64,000 nucleotides of DNA from Kitasatospora mediocidica KCTC 9733 (GCF_000744225.1 NZ_JQLN01000005.1:2007001-2071000); one strand, 5' to 3'; shown: positions 8,813 to 18,225, counted from the stretch's first letter. Notes: generated by a model not told the origin, from the sequence alone. A program made the numbers and translations.

Positions 8813-10302
8813 ACGATCTGCGCCTCGACCCGGGCCAGGTGCGGGTCGGCTACCACCGGAACAGAGAACTTTTGGCCGGCCAGCTTCCACCACACCCACG
8901 CCAGCACGAGGACCACGGCCAGGGTGATGGGCGCGTAGTTGAACGTCTCGACGGTCACGGGGGCGCGCTGCGGCAGGCACACCAGCACCGTCAGGATCAC
9001 CACCCACACCACGGCGGCGATCCCGATCGGCCTGCTCCACCGGCCCAGGTTCCACGGCCCGGGGGCGAACCTGTCGCCCTGCCGCAGCCGCAGGTAGACG
9101 GGGATGATGTAGGAGGGGCTCATCCCGATGACGTTCACGGCCGTCACCGCGCCGTAGGCGACCGGAGACCAGAGCGACGGGACAGCCAGGACGAAGGCGA
9201 CCGACACCGCCAGCCACACCGCGGGCACCGGCACACCGCCCGCCGAGACCCGACGCCACGTCGCCGAGCCGGGCAGCGCACCGTCCCGCGAGAAGGCATA
9301 GATCATGCGCGACGCGGCGGTGGTCTCCGCACTGCCGCAGAACAGCTGGGCCCCGATCACGACGAGCAGCAGCAGCTTCGCTCCGGTCGCCCCGACCGCG
9401 TCCTGGAAGATCTGTGCGGGCGGCACGGCGGCGGCAGACGCGCCGGCGTAGTCCTGGACGGCGAACAACAAACCGGCCAACAACACCGTGCCCGCCAGCA
9501 GGGAGACCCAGATCGAGCGGACTATGCCGCGCGGCGCGGCGATCCTGGCGTCCTTGGTCTCCTCCGACAGGTGCGCGCTCGCGTCGTATCCGCAGAACGT
9601 GTAGCCGCCCAGCAGCAGGCCGATCGCCGAGACGTAGATGGGGCTCGTCCAGCCGGTACCGTTCTCGAAGTGTGTGAACACCCAGCCCACGGACTGGTGG
9701 TGGGAGGGGACGACGGTGAGCACGCCGACGATCAGCGCGACGCCCAGCAAGTGCCACCACACCGAGACGGCGTTGAGCAGGCTCACGACGCGGACCCCGA
9801 CGACGTTCAGCAGGGCGTGCAGCACCAGGACACCCGCGAAGATCGTCAGGATCAAGCTCGGCGTCGGGACGACCCCCCACTGCAGCCCGGCGAACGCGGC
9901 GATGAACGACGCCGCGCCGTAGTCGATGCCGGCGATCCCGCCCAACAGCCCAAGCAGGTTCAACCAGCCGGTCGTCCAGCCCCACCGCGGACCGCCGAGC
10001 CGCTGGGCCATGTAGTAGAGACCACCGGAGGTGGGGTAAGCGCTGGTGACCTCGGCGAGCGCCGCGCCGACCAGCAGGACGGCCAGGCCGACGGCGACCC
10101 AGCCCCACATCATCACGGCCGGGCCGCCCGTCACCAGCCCGAACCCGAACAGGGTCATGCAGCCGCTGAGCACGCTGATCACGGAGAAGCTGACCGCGAA
10201 GTTGCCGAACCCGCCCATCCTGCGGACGAGTTCGGGCTCGTAGCCGAGAGAGCGAAGATGTTGGTCCTCGGGTCCGGACGCGGTGCGCGGGTGCCAGGAC
10301 AT
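8809..10302 (-). CDS. APC superfamily amino acid/amine permease
   Basis: 497 aa with about 12 hydrophobic segments. GFGNFAVSFSVISVLSGC in helix 1, VTSAYPTSGGLYYMAQRLGG, GYDASAHLSEETKDA and AASRMIYAFSRDGALPGS are diagnostic of the amino-acid-polyamine-organocation family (GABA/amino acid permease branch). A GGAGG lies 8 bases before ATG 10302. It heads the coupled GS-like and Mur-ligase-like genes, so it likely imports the substrate they use. 70 bp after the gene upstream. Confidence 0.93.
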   Translation of the reverse strand: MSWHPRTASGPEDQHLRSLGYEPELVRRMGGFGNFAVSFSVISVLSGCMTLFGFGLVTGGPAVMMWGWVAVGLAVLLVGAALAEVTSAYPTSGGLYYMAQRLGGPRWGWTTGWLNLLGLLGGIAGIDYGAASFIAAFAGLQWGVVPTPSLILTIFAGVLVLHALLNVVGVRVVSLLNAVSVWWHLLGVALIVGVLTVVPSHHQSVGWVFTHFENGTGWTSPIYVSAIGLLLGGYTFCGYDASAHLSEETKDARIAAPRGIVRSIWVSLLAGTVLLAGLLFAVQDYAGASAAAVPPAQIFQDAVGATGAKLLLLVVIGAQLFCGSAETTAASRMIYAFSRDGALPGSATWRRVSAGGVPVPAVWLAVSVAFVLAVPSLWSPVAYGAVTAVNVIGMSPSYIIPVYLRLRQGDRFAPGPWNLGRWSRPIGIAAVVWVVILTVLVCLPQRAPVTVETFNYAPITLAVVLVLAWVWWKLAGQKFSVPVVADPHLARVEAQIV

Positions 10303-10372
10303 GGCGAAACCTCCAGAGGAAGAGGGGGATCGGGCCCGGTGCGGGGCCGGGCGGAAGGCTCGTCGGTGGCGG

Positions 10373-11350
10373 TCAGCCGGCGACGGCGTAGGACTGGTTC
10401 ATCGCCTGCCGCAGCAGGTCGCCCGGTCGGTCCGCCAGGCTCTGCCAGGGCTGCAAGGAGATGAACGGGTCCATCTCGGAGAAGACCTCGGCCGCCTGCG
10501 GGCGTTGGCGACTCGCCCAGAGCGCGTGCGCGAGGTGACTCTCGTCCACCACCGGCCATCGCACTCCCTGCGCGAGCGCGGCCCGCCAGTGCCCGAAGGC
10601 ACGCAGCACCGTGTCGCGGACCGTCTCGTCGTCCGTCCACTGCAGCTGGATCGCCTCCTTGCGCTCGGCGCGGCGGAAGCGGTCGACGTACAGGTACAGC
10701 GGCAGCGCGTGGAGGGCGGAGCCGCCCGGGGCGCTGGGCAGGTAGGTGGCCAGGAACTCGGTCGCCGGGCCAACCTCATTACGGGCCAGCCAGAAGCGGA
10801 GCATCCGGTGGAACGCTTCCCGACCCCACGGGTCGGTCCGGCGGGCCTGGTCGAACAGCCCCCACGGACCGGGCGGGAGCATCTGGTCCGGAGCCGGAAC
10901 CTTGTGTTCGGGCCGCGCCTGCCGGAGGTCCAGTTGCGCGAGGGTGAGCAGTCCGAGCCACGGCACGGGATCGCCCCCGAGTACCGAAGCTGCCAGCCAG
11001 CACCACTGCCGAGCACCACCTTCGAGCGCCATGGCGTCCCGTGAGTCCGGCTGCCGCTGGCCGGCTAGCAGCGCCTGGTCGACGGCAACACGGGCGTGCA
11101 GCGTGGTCAGGCCGAACGCGGCGGGCTCCTCGGAGCCCCAGTGACGCAGGACATCGTTGTGGCCGGCCACCGCCCCAAGGACCTGGGTGCGCGACGCCCA
11201 CAAACCGGGATTGCCCCAAGAGTGAGCCAGGAGCGTGCGTGTCGACCACCACTGCCCTTGTCTCAGCTCCTCTACCGCCGCGCGCAGTTCACCGTCGTGA
11301 CCGGCGGGGTGTTGCACGAGCTGATCGGCAGCTGTAGGCGCTGATGGCAT
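10373..11350 (-). CDS. Hypothetical protein, helical, Trp-rich
   Basis: 325 aa, not recognised. It is soluble and mostly helical, with many Trp and Arg (WWSTRTLLAHSWGNPGLWAS near the N-terminus) and repeat-like segments (LHARVAVDQALLAG, WLAASVLGG, LPLYLYVDRFRRAERKEA), reminiscent of a TPR-like or effector-like scaffold. No catalytic motif seen. First gene of the minus-strand train and divergent from the XRE-TPR gene at 11741, with which it shares a 390-bp upstream region. Confidence 0.7.
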   Translation of the reverse strand: MPSAPTAADQLVQHPAGHDGELRAAVEELRQGQWWSTRTLLAHSWGNPGLWASRTQVLGAVAGHNDVLRHWGSEEPAAFGLTTLHARVAVDQALLAGQRQPDSRDAMALEGGARQWCWLAASVLGGDPVPWLGLLTLAQLDLRQARPEHKVPAPDQMLPPGPWGLFDQARRTDPWGREAFHRMLRFWLARNEVGPATEFLATYLPSAPGGSALHALPLYLYVDRFRRAERKEAIQLQWTDDETVRDTVLRAFGHWRAALAQGVRWPVVDESHLAHALWASRQRPQAAEVFSEMDPFISLQPWQSLADRPGDLLRQAMNQSYAVAG

Positions 11351-11740
11351 GACCTGTTCCCCCTTCGTGGTCTATCGAGCGACGGTTCCCCCACTGCGGA
11401 CCATGGATGCTGACCTGATGGCCAGCTCCGCGTCCGCCTCTACAGGCACGGACATGCCTCAAAGGTGTGCGAAAACGCAGGTTGGGTGGCTTGGCTGCCC
11501 CCTAGGCCGGACACTGTGCGGTTGTCAGTGCCGTCGGAGGAGAGGGAGCTGCGGGAGTGTACGTTCGCCCCCTGCGCGTCGGCCGGGGGCGAGACGGGAT
11601 GACAATGTTGCGTGCAGGTCATACGGAACAGCAGACAACGGCGGTGCAACAGGGCAGATTTGTTGCACCGGGTGGCATCCATGCGGAAACTCTGGCCGTG
11701 AGCTGCGGCCTTTCTGGAACTCAAAGTTCGGGAGAGCACG
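11351..11740. other. Divergent intergenic region between 10373 and 11741 genes
   Basis: 390 bp without a convincing gene; overlapping open frames here have poor codon bias. It should hold promoters in both directions. The clearest element is the inverted repeat at 11642-11670 described separately. GTTGC-type half sites also occur near 11607. Confidence 0.5.
11642..11670. promoter_or_regulatory. Inverted repeat, candidate XRE operator
   Basis: Perfect 9-bp arms CGGTGCAAC (11642-11650) and GTTGCACCG (11662-11670), centre-to-centre spacing about 20 bp or two helical turns, 71 bp before the XRE-TPR start. The geometry fits a dimeric HTH repressor; autoregulation is inferred. Confidence 0.45.
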
Positions 11741-12877
11741 ATGAAGCGGGTCGGGCTGCTTGGCCAGTGGCGCCGGGCAGCGGGCTTCACCCAGGACAAG
11801 CTCGCTGAGCGGCTCAACGTCGACCGCTCAACGGTGCACCGGTGGGAAGCCGGCAAGTCGACCCCGCAACCGTGGCAGATTCCGCTGCTCGCCAGGACGG
11901 TCAGACGAACTGCTGCGGAACTCGAAGCCCTCTTCGACGGGCGACTGGACGACCGCCAGCCGGAGACCCTGGCCAGCAGCCCCACTGGATCGTCGGCCGA
12001 TGAACTGCGCATCGTGTACCTGGACCTTGAACGACGGTACGACCGAGTCCCCTCATCCACCCTGCTCGCCGAGGCCGGTCAGCACTTCGCCCGTCTTGAT
12101 CACCTGGCCCGTCAGTTCCGAGCCGGCCCCCAGCAACGGGACGTGCTGACGCTCCAGGCCGAGACGAGCACCCTGATGGGGAAGCTGGTGTGGGATGCCT
12201 CCCAGCGACGCGACCACGGCGGCGCCCGGAAGTACTACTCCCAGGCCGCCGCGATTGCCCGACGCCTGCAGGACCCCGCCTTGGAGAGCCATGCTCTCCT
12301 TCGGTCGAGCTTTGTCGACCTGTACGGCACCAAGGACGCCTCGACCGGTCTCGCGCTCGCCGAGGCGGCAGCGAGACGAGCAGCACCGGTCAGCCCGGCA
12401 CTGGCGAGCCTGGCACTCCTGCATGCCGGCGAGGCGCACGCGATGCTGGGTGACCGCGCTGAATGCGAGCGGAGCATCGGCCTCGCCCAAGACCAACTGG
12501 CTTACCTCGACGCTGATCCCGCCACTGACCTCGTCTCGCCGGACCAGGTAGGTCGCCTCGCCGGTTCGTGCTACCTCGAACTCGGCCAGCTCCGCCGCGC
12601 ACAGGACGAGCTGGAGGCCGTCGCCAGGAGCCTGGGTCGCAGGCAGAAGTCACGGACGATCGTGCTGGGAAACCTGGCCCTCTCCCTCATCCGGCAGCGG
12701 CAGGTCGACGGCGCTCTCGAAGTTCTGGACCAAGCCGTTGACGAACTCGAACAGACCCGGGGCGGCGGGGGGATGAACCTGGTGTTCGCAGCTGCCAGGG
12801 AGCTGAAACCCTGGCGACGGGAGGTCCAGGTCCTGGACCTCCAGGACCGGCTGCTGTCCTTGATGGCGGCGCCCTGA
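11741..12877 (+). CDS. XRE-family regulator with TPR sensor
   Basis: 378 aa. Residues 4-58 form an HTH_3 domain (GLLGQWRRAAGFTQDKLAER then DRSTVHRWEAGKSTPQPWQ). Residues from about 90 onward are helical TPR repeats (LDHLARQFRAGPQQRDVL, SPALASLALLHAGEAHAMLG, LALSLIRQRQVDGALEVLD). This architecture is common in streptomycetes for regulators of nearby biosynthetic genes that may respond to peptides or metabolites. It is followed after 20 bp by the cyclo-ligase-like gene, so the two are likely one transcript. Confidence 0.88.
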   Translation: MKRVGLLGQWRRAAGFTQDKLAERLNVDRSTVHRWEAGKSTPQPWQIPLLARTVRRTAAELEALFDGRLDDRQPETLASSPTGSSADELRIVYLDLERRYDRVPSSTLLAEAGQHFARLDHLARQFRAGPQQRDVLTLQAETSTLMGKLVWDASQRRDHGGARKYYSQAAAIARRLQDPALESHALLRSSFVDLYGTKDASTGLALAEAAARRAAPVSPALASLALLHAGEAHAMLGDRAECERSIGLAQDQLAYLDADPATDLVSPDQVGRLAGSCYLELGQLRRAQDELEAVARSLGRRQKSRTIVLGNLALSLIRQRQVDGALEVLDQAVDELEQTRGGGGMNLVFAAARELKPWRREVQVLDLQDRLLSLMAAP

Positions 12878-12897
12878 CCGAAGGAGACGATGCACCC

Positions 12898-13623
12898 GTG
12901 ACGTTGAGCCGGGAGCAAGACAAGGCCGAACTGCGCGAGCGCGTCTGGGCGGCACTGGACGCCGCGTCGGCGGTCGAGGACGATACGGCGCATGGCAGGA
13001 TCCCGGCCTTTCACGGTGCCGACGCGGCGGCCCGTCGCCTCGCCGACCTGCCTGCCTGGCGCTCAGCCAAGATCGTCAAGGTGGTGCCGGACACCGCGCA
13101 GGAGCCTGTCCGAGCCCTCGCCCTGGAGCAGGGGAAGGTGGTCTACATGGCCGTTCCCCGGCTGGCGGCAGAGGCGCCGTTCTATGTCCTGGACCCCGCG
13201 CGCCTCAGTGTTCCCCCCGCAGTGGCGGCGAACCGCGGGAAGGTGCCGACGCTCACCAACGCCGTGGACGTCGACGAGCTGGCACCGGTCGACATCGTGG
13301 TTCTGGGGAGCGTGGCTGTCGACCCGACTGGAGCGCGGATCGGCAAAGGCGCCGGATACTCGGACATCGAGGCCGCTCTCCTGACCGAGGCAGGGCTGAT
13401 CAGTGAGAGGACGGTGATCGTCACCACCGTGCACCGCCTCCAGGTGGTGGACGCGGTGCCGACGCTGGCTCACGACGTCAGAGTGGACCTGATCGTGACA
13501 CCTGAAGAGGTGATCGCATGCCCCGGGCCGCGCACGGCCGCCCGGATCCGGTGGGACGACCTCTCGGAGGAGAAGATCGCTGCGATTCCGGCTCTCGCCA
13601 AGCGCCGAGCAGCACGCAGCTGA
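12898..13623 (+). CDS. 5-formyltetrahydrofolate cyclo-ligase family protein
   Basis: 241 aa from GTG 12898 with AAGGAG upstream. The C-terminal half has the cyclo-ligase loop GARIGKGAGYSD (about 145-156; canonical GYYD has Ser here) and a late VDLIVTPEEVIACPGP. The family converts 5-formyl-THF to 5,10-methenyl-THF with ATP. The Tyr-to-Ser change and the position next to a regulator rather than folate genes leave the true substrate open. Tail to tail with the RibD-C gene (92 bp between). Confidence 0.82.
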   Translation: MTLSREQDKAELRERVWAALDAASAVEDDTAHGRIPAFHGADAAARRLADLPAWRSAKIVKVVPDTAQEPVRALALEQGKVVYMAVPRLAAEAPFYVLDPARLSVPPAVAANRGKVPTLTNAVDVDELAPVDIVVLGSVAVDPTGARIGKGAGYSDIEAALLTEAGLISERTVIVTTVHRLQVVDAVPTLAHDVRVDLIVTPEEVIACPGPRTAARIRWDDLSEEKIAAIPALAKRRAARS

Positions 13624-13715
13624 ACTGCGCGCAGTGACTGCGCGAGCGCCAAGGTGATCGGAGCCGGCGGGCCGGTGGCCAGCAAATGACTCTGCTGACC
13701 GCCGACCCGGCCTGC

Positions 13716-14399
13716 TCAGGCCGACTCCGCCTTGGGGGCGTAGCGCAGGAGGACCACATCGCCGACCGCCTCCGTGCCGAGCAGGCGCATTCGGCGGGTG
13801 CTTCCACCGGGGTAGGTCGCGGGGTGGAGGAAGCGGGGTGCGGCAGCATCGCCGACGACGAGCGGCGCGATGGCGAGCTGAATCTCGTCGGCCAGGCCCT
13901 GGGAGAGGAACTGGGTGTGAATCTGGCCGCCACCCTCGACCATGAGGCGTTCGACGCCGCGGGCAGCGAGGTCGTCGAGCAGCAGTCCGAAGTCGACGCT
14001 GTCACCGGTGCTGACGACATCGGCCAGGCCGTCGAGTTCTTCGCGGAGCTTGGCAGCGGCGGAGTCGGTGGTGTAGACGACCTTCTCGCCACCGAAGTGC
14101 CAGAACTTGAGGTCACGGCTCAGGTCGCCGCTGGCGCTGATCGTCACCTTGAGCGGGTACTCGGGCTTGCCGGCGGCGACGCGGGCGGCGCGGCGCTCCT
14201 CGCTGTTCACGAGCAGCCGGGGGTTGTCGCTGCGTAGGGTGTTGCCTCCGATGAGGATGGCGTCGGAGTCGGCCCGGACCTGGTCGACTCGGTCGAAGTC
14301 GGCCGGGTTCGACAGCAGGAGACGGTCGGGCGTGGTGTCGTCGATGTGGCCGTCGACGGAGGTGGCGACGCTAAGCAGGACGAAGGGGCGGGTGGACAT
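13716..14399 (-). CDS. RibD C-terminal domain (DHFR-fold) reductase
   Basis: 227 aa from ATG 14399 (MSTRPFVLLSVATSVDGHID); an upstream ATG at 14432 would add 11 residues. DHFR-like NADPH-binding features: SVDGHIDD, AILIGGNTLRSDNPRLL, VERLMVEGGGQIHTQFL and the late IQLAIAPLVVG. Stand-alone RibD-C proteins reduce pyrimidines, pterins or unknown substrates with NADPH. Located 39 bp downstream of the XRE gene stop on the same strand, so probably co-transcribed with that regulator. Confidence 0.85.
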   Translation of the reverse strand: MSTRPFVLLSVATSVDGHIDDTTPDRLLLSNPADFDRVDQVRADSDAILIGGNTLRSDNPRLLVNSEERRAARVAAGKPEYPLKVTISASGDLSRDLKFWHFGGEKVVYTTDSAAAKLREELDGLADVVSTGDSVDFGLLLDDLAARGVERLMVEGGGQIHTQFLSQGLADEIQLAIAPLVVGDAAAPRFLHPATYPGGSTRRMRLLGTEAVGDVVLLRYAPKAESA

Positions 14400-14438
14400 C
14401 GTGGTCCAATCTCTAGGTGGTGCTGGGCGCATTGGTGA

Positions 14439-15860
14439 TCAGACTTCATGGAGGAGATGCCTGTCGAGGGCATCGCGGAACCGGTCGACCTCGGTGGCGC
14501 CCCGGCATCGTTGCAGCAGGCCGTCGAGTGTGGCCAGTTCGGTGAAGATCCTGGCGGAGCCGGTGGTGACAGCAACGGCGAGCGCGGCCTCGCCGGTCGC
14601 AGCTGCCTGTTCGGGGCCGCTGGCGACGACCTGGGAGATGGCCGAGCGGGCGAGGTAGACGCCGCGGTCGCGGCGGAAGTTGGGTGGCAGGGAGCGGATC
14701 GCTTGCTCGAAGCCCGCAACTGCCTCGTGATGGCGGCCGAGCAGCGACAGCGACCGGGCGCGCTGGGCTTCCACGTACGCGGCATCGAGCCATCTGCCGC
14801 GACCGATCGGTGCCTCGGAAGGTTCGGCGAGCAGCGCGAGAGCGCGGTCGAAGGTGTGCTGGGCGGCCAGCTCGTCGCCGAGGAGCGCGTGCCCGTGTGC
14901 GCCGTAGACCGCGCCCATGGCGCTCAGCCGACTGCCGGGGCGGGCCAGGCGCTGGGCGTAGTCGGCGAGGTCGACGGCGTCGACCGACTCCTTCATGTCG
15001 CCCGCCAGTTGAGCCTTCCTGGCGGTGATGTAGGCGGTCAGGTCGTGGTCGCCGCAGGCGCTCGCCCAGTCCGTTGCGCGGTCGGCCCAGTACTGGGCGG
15101 CGCGGTGGTCGCCCCCATCGTGGTGCAGCCAACTGCAGAACTCCGCGTACTCCGCGAGTACCTGCAGCAGAGCCTTCCTGTCGTGGCCGACGGCGTCCCG
15201 TCGGAGCTGCTGAATGAGCTGGATGTGCTCCTGCGCCGTGGCGACGACCTCACGCGGCCCGAGGACGTTGTCGCACTCGACCAGAGACCTACGGAGCGAG
15301 CGCAGACTCTCGACGGGGTGAAGCTCAAGCGTGGGCGTCGACGGCTGCGCCCGGACCTCGGGGACCGCGAGCCCTGACAGGCGCGTCACTCCGGAGATGG
15401 CGGATACGCCCTGAGCCAGGGCCTGGCGCGGCATGGTGACGAAGATGATCTTCCCGTCGGCTGTCCGGCAGCCGACCCGAACGCCTCCGTCCATACGCGG
15501 CATCGTGGCGTCCCCGACCGTCGCGCCGGCGGATCCTGGGGGCAACAAGTCGCCTTTGGGGCGCTGATTCCGGTCGGCTCGGCTGCTCCCGCCCGTAGCC
15601 ACGTCAGTTGACGGAGTGGCTGACGAGGACCCTATGGCAGTGGAGAGTTCGTCCCGGCCGACGCCCAGCAGCCGGCCCAGTTTCGCCATTTGCCACGGCT
15701 GTGGCGAGGTTCCACCTCGCTCCCATCGGCCAACAGTCGAGCGATCGACGCCCATGGCCTCAGCCAAGGACTCTTGGGTGAAGCCCGACTTCACGCGAAG
15801 CGCGATGAACCGCTCACGCCGCACCACCCTCACCCACCCCTCGATGCGCGGAATTCTCAT
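14439..15860 (-). CDS. XRE-family regulator with TPR domain
   Basis: 473 aa. HTH_3 domain at about 15-70 (RFIALRVKSGFTQESLAEAM, DRSTVGRWERGGTSPQPWQ), then a linker and a TPR-like C-terminal half (LLQVLAEYAEFCSWLHHD, AYVEAQRARSLSLLGRHHEA). ATG 15860 has no clear RBS; a GTG about 11 codons further, preceded by GAGGGG, is an alternative start. It is divergent from the putative RiPP cassette (143 bp between starts), so it is the best candidate for controlling that cassette. Confidence 0.85.
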   Translation of the reverse strand: MRIPRIEGWVRVVRRERFIALRVKSGFTQESLAEAMGVDRSTVGRWERGGTSPQPWQMAKLGRLLGVGRDELSTAIGSSSATPSTDVATGGSSRADRNQRPKGDLLPPGSAGATVGDATMPRMDGGVRVGCRTADGKIIFVTMPRQALAQGVSAISGVTRLSGLAVPEVRAQPSTPTLELHPVESLRSLRRSLVECDNVLGPREVVATAQEHIQLIQQLRRDAVGHDRKALLQVLAEYAEFCSWLHHDGGDHRAAQYWADRATDWASACGDHDLTAYITARKAQLAGDMKESVDAVDLADYAQRLARPGSRLSAMGAVYGAHGHALLGDELAAQHTFDRALALLAEPSEAPIGRGRWLDAAYVEAQRARSLSLLGRHHEAVAGFEQAIRSLPPNFRRDRGVYLARSAISQVVASGPEQAAATGEAALAVAVTTGSARIFTELATLDGLLQRCRGATEVDRFRDALDRHLLHEV

Positions 15861-16003
15861 CCGTCAAGTTGCCTTGTCAGCGGCTGGTCTGCCGCACGGA
15901 TGCCCCATCAGTGCACCAATTCTGCTCTGTTCGTGCGCGGCGCGCAGCGGTTCTCTGGTGCTTGCCGGAAAGCCCGGCGTAGCGAGGATGAGAGGCCAAA
16001 CGC

Positions 16004-16135
16004 ATGGAGAACACCACGATGGCCGTCGAGGACGACGGCCTGCTCGTCTCCCGGACGAAGGTCGCCGCGGCGCGCTCGCGCGACGAGCAGCCCTCCGACG
16101 GCGGCTCCACCGGCCGTACCGACACCAACGACTGA
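16004..16135 (+). CDS. 43-residue putative RiPP precursor peptide
   Basis: ATG 16004 has GAGAGG eight bases upstream; a second ATG (codon 6) has GGAG nine bases upstream. The peptide divides into an N-terminal acidic part (MENTTMAVEDDGLLVSRTKV) that could be a leader with a hydrophobic GLLV recognition element, an Ala/Arg hinge (AAARSRDEQP), and a polar end SDGGSTGRTDTND rich in Ser, Thr, Asp and Asn. It has no Cys and no Trp. It is 9 bp before the JmjC/cupin oxygenase gene and in the same direction as four enzyme genes. Substrate role is inferred from size, position and composition; no family recognised. Confidence 0.55.
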   Translation: MENTTMAVEDDGLLVSRTKVAAARSRDEQPSDGGSTGRTDTND

Positions 16136-16144
16136 CGGCTGACC

Positions 16145-17332
16145 ATGGCCACCGACCTCTTCTCGGTGGCGGAGCGTCTGGGCGGGGAACACTTCCTCGC
16201 CCAGACGCTCGGCCGCAGCTTCAAGGTCGTACGCGGCGACGCCGCGTCATTCGCAGGGCTGATGAGCTGGGACGACCTCAACGGCATCCTGACCCACCAC
16301 CGCCTGGAAGCTCCGCGCTTCCGCCTCGCAGCGAACGGTGAGCAACTGCCCGTCCACACCTACTCCCGCCCCATCGTCACCCGCCGCAGCACCGTCTGGC
16401 ATCAGCTCCAGCCGACCGACCTGCACAAGCGACTCGCCGAGGGGGCCACGCTCGTTCTCGACGCCGTCGATGAGTTGCACCCGGGTGTAGGTGCCCTGGC
16501 AGGCCAGCTCGAGGAGTGGTTGCGCACGGGCGTTCAGGCCAACCTGTATGCGTCCTGGACCGGTACCGAGGGGTTCGGAGTCCACTGGGACGACCACGAC
16601 GTCGTGGTCGTCCAGCTCGATGGTGCCAAGCGCTGGCGCATCTATGGGCCGACCAGGGCCGCACCGATGCACCGGGATGTCGACGTCCCGCAACCACCGG
16701 AAGAGGAGCCGATTGCGGACCTGGTGCTCACCGCCGGCGACGTGCTGTACCTGCCCCGAGGCTGGTGGCATGCAGTCGCAGCCTCGGAGGGCCAGCACTC
16801 ACTCCACGTCACCTGCGGACTTCAGAGCACCACGGGCGCCGACCTGATCTCCTGGCTGTCGGAGATCCTTCGGGCCGACGAAGCCGTCCGGGCGGACGTG
16901 CCGCGCTTCGGCACGCCCGACGAGCAGCGTGCGTTCCTCGGCAGCATCGGCAAGCTCATCGCGGCGGAGCTGGCGAGCGACGATCTGCTCGCGCGGTTCA
17001 CCGAGGCGCGAGACGCCAACGAGCGTGCGAGGCTCGCACCGTCGCTGCCGCACGTCGCTGCTGCGCCCGCGGACCCCGAACTCCTCGTGCACCTGGTGAC
17101 CACGCGCCACGTACTGTCCACCGCGCCCGACGGAGGAACGCGGCTGACCGCAGGCGGCGAGGAATGGACCTTCTCGTCGCGAGCCCAGCCGATGCTCGCG
17201 CTGCTCGCCGACCGTTCTCGGCACAGGCTCGGCGATCTCGCCCAGGCCGCAGGAATCAGCATCGAGCAGGCCGCCGGCGTCGTGGCCGAGCTCGTCGACG
17301 GCCAGGCCGTAGTGATCGGCGGGAGGGCATGA
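16145..17332 (+). CDS. JmjC/cupin-4 type Fe(II)/2-oxoglutarate oxygenase
   Basis: 395 aa. Double-stranded beta-helix with HxD at His147/Asp149 (GVHWDDHDVVVVQLDG) and distal His209 (LPRGWWHAV), as in ROXA/MINA53-like ribosomal oxygenases that hydroxylate Arg or His side chains in proteins. Residues 150-165 include the KRWRIYGP element of this family; residues 330-395 look like the winged-helix C-domain of bacterial ROXA homologues (LGDLAQAAGISIEQAAGVVA). Directly after the small peptide gene and coupled (ATGA) to the aldo/keto reductase, so peptide hydroxylation is a fair inference. Confidence 0.85.
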   Translation: MATDLFSVAERLGGEHFLAQTLGRSFKVVRGDAASFAGLMSWDDLNGILTHHRLEAPRFRLAANGEQLPVHTYSRPIVTRRSTVWHQLQPTDLHKRLAEGATLVLDAVDELHPGVGALAGQLEEWLRTGVQANLYASWTGTEGFGVHWDDHDVVVVQLDGAKRWRIYGPTRAAPMHRDVDVPQPPEEEPIADLVLTAGDVLYLPRGWWHAVAASEGQHSLHVTCGLQSTTGADLISWLSEILRADEAVRADVPRFGTPDEQRAFLGSIGKLIAAELASDDLLARFTEARDANERARLAPSLPHVAAAPADPELLVHLVTTRHVLSTAPDGGTRLTAGGEEWTFSSRAQPMLALLADRSRHRLGDLAQAAGISIEQAAGVVAELVDGQAVVIGGRA

Positions 17333-18225
17333 CTGTCGAACTGGCGCTCGGAACCTATCGGTGCCGCGACGTTGCCGCTGCCGTACGGATGGCTGCGGCA
17401 CAGGGTGCAGCCTGGGTGGACACCGCCCCGAACTACGCGGGTGGCCGTGCGGAGACGTTGCTCTCCACCGCCCTCTCGGAGTGGCCGGCCCTCAAGGTCT
17501 CCACGAAGGTCGGCTACATCCCGGCGGGCGCCATGCACGACGGCGTCCGCGCGGGAGCCCTGTCCGCCGAAGAAGCCGAGCGCGGGCACTCCCTCTCTTC
17601 GGCCTACATTGCTTGGCAGGTCGCCCGTAGCCGGCACGCGCTCGGGCGCGCTCCCGACCTGGTCTTCCTCCACAATCCCGAGCACGGCCTCGCGGATACG
17701 GACCTCGGTGATCGGCTCTACCAGGCGTTCGCCACCCTCGAAGCGGCATGCGATCAGCACGGCATCCCCGGCTACGGGATCTCCACGTGGACGGGGTTCG
17801 CCAGGAAGACCTTTGACCTGCCGGCGCTGCTCGAAACCGCCACCAGGGCCGGCGGCCGGCAGCACCGCTTTCGAGCGGTGCAACTGCCCGTGTCGGTGGT
17901 CCACCTCGCGCCTATCGCGCAAGCACTCGACGGGTACGGGGTCCTGGTCGACGCCGAGGAGGCGGGAATCCAGGTGTTCGCCTCAGCTCCGCTCCACGGT
18001 GGCGAGGTCCCGGACATGATCCACCCAGACCTGGCCGCCCTGATCTGGCCCGGAGCTGGCACGGCCCAGGCCGCGCTGGCAGTCGCCGCGTCCGCCCCAG
18101 GAGTGAACCGAGTACTGCTGTCGACCAACAACACGGAACACTGGGCACAGGCCGCCGCCGCCGTCGGCAGGCTGCCGCTGCCGCCGGACGTTCTGCGAAG
18201 GGTCGTCGATGTACTCGGAACCTGA
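17329..18225 (+). CDS. Aldo/keto reductase-like oxidoreductase
   Basis: 298 aa, start overlapping the oxygenase stop. TIM-barrel AKR features are present: LGTYRC near the N-terminus, the catalytic-type tetrad Asp31, Tyr36 (WVDTAPNYAGG), Lys60 (VSTKVGY) and His115 (LVFLHNPEH), and the late APGVNRVLLSTNN cofactor-loop segment. It should reduce or oxidise a carbonyl/alcohol using NADP(H). If the upstream oxygenase hydroxylates the peptide, this enzyme could act on the resulting oxidised side chain. It overlaps the first kinase gene by 17 bp. Confidence 0.85.
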   Translation: MTVELALGTYRCRDVAAAVRMAAAQGAAWVDTAPNYAGGRAETLLSTALSEWPALKVSTKVGYIPAGAMHDGVRAGALSAEEAERGHSLSSAYIAWQVARSRHALGRAPDLVFLHNPEHGLADTDLGDRLYQAFATLEAACDQHGIPGYGISTWTGFARKTFDLPALLETATRAGGRQHRFRAVQLPVSVVHLAPIAQALDGYGVLVDAEEAGIQVFASAPLHGGEVPDMIHPDLAALIWPGAGTAQAALAVAASAPGVNRVLLSTNNTEHWAQAAAAVGRLPLPPDVLRRVVDVLGT

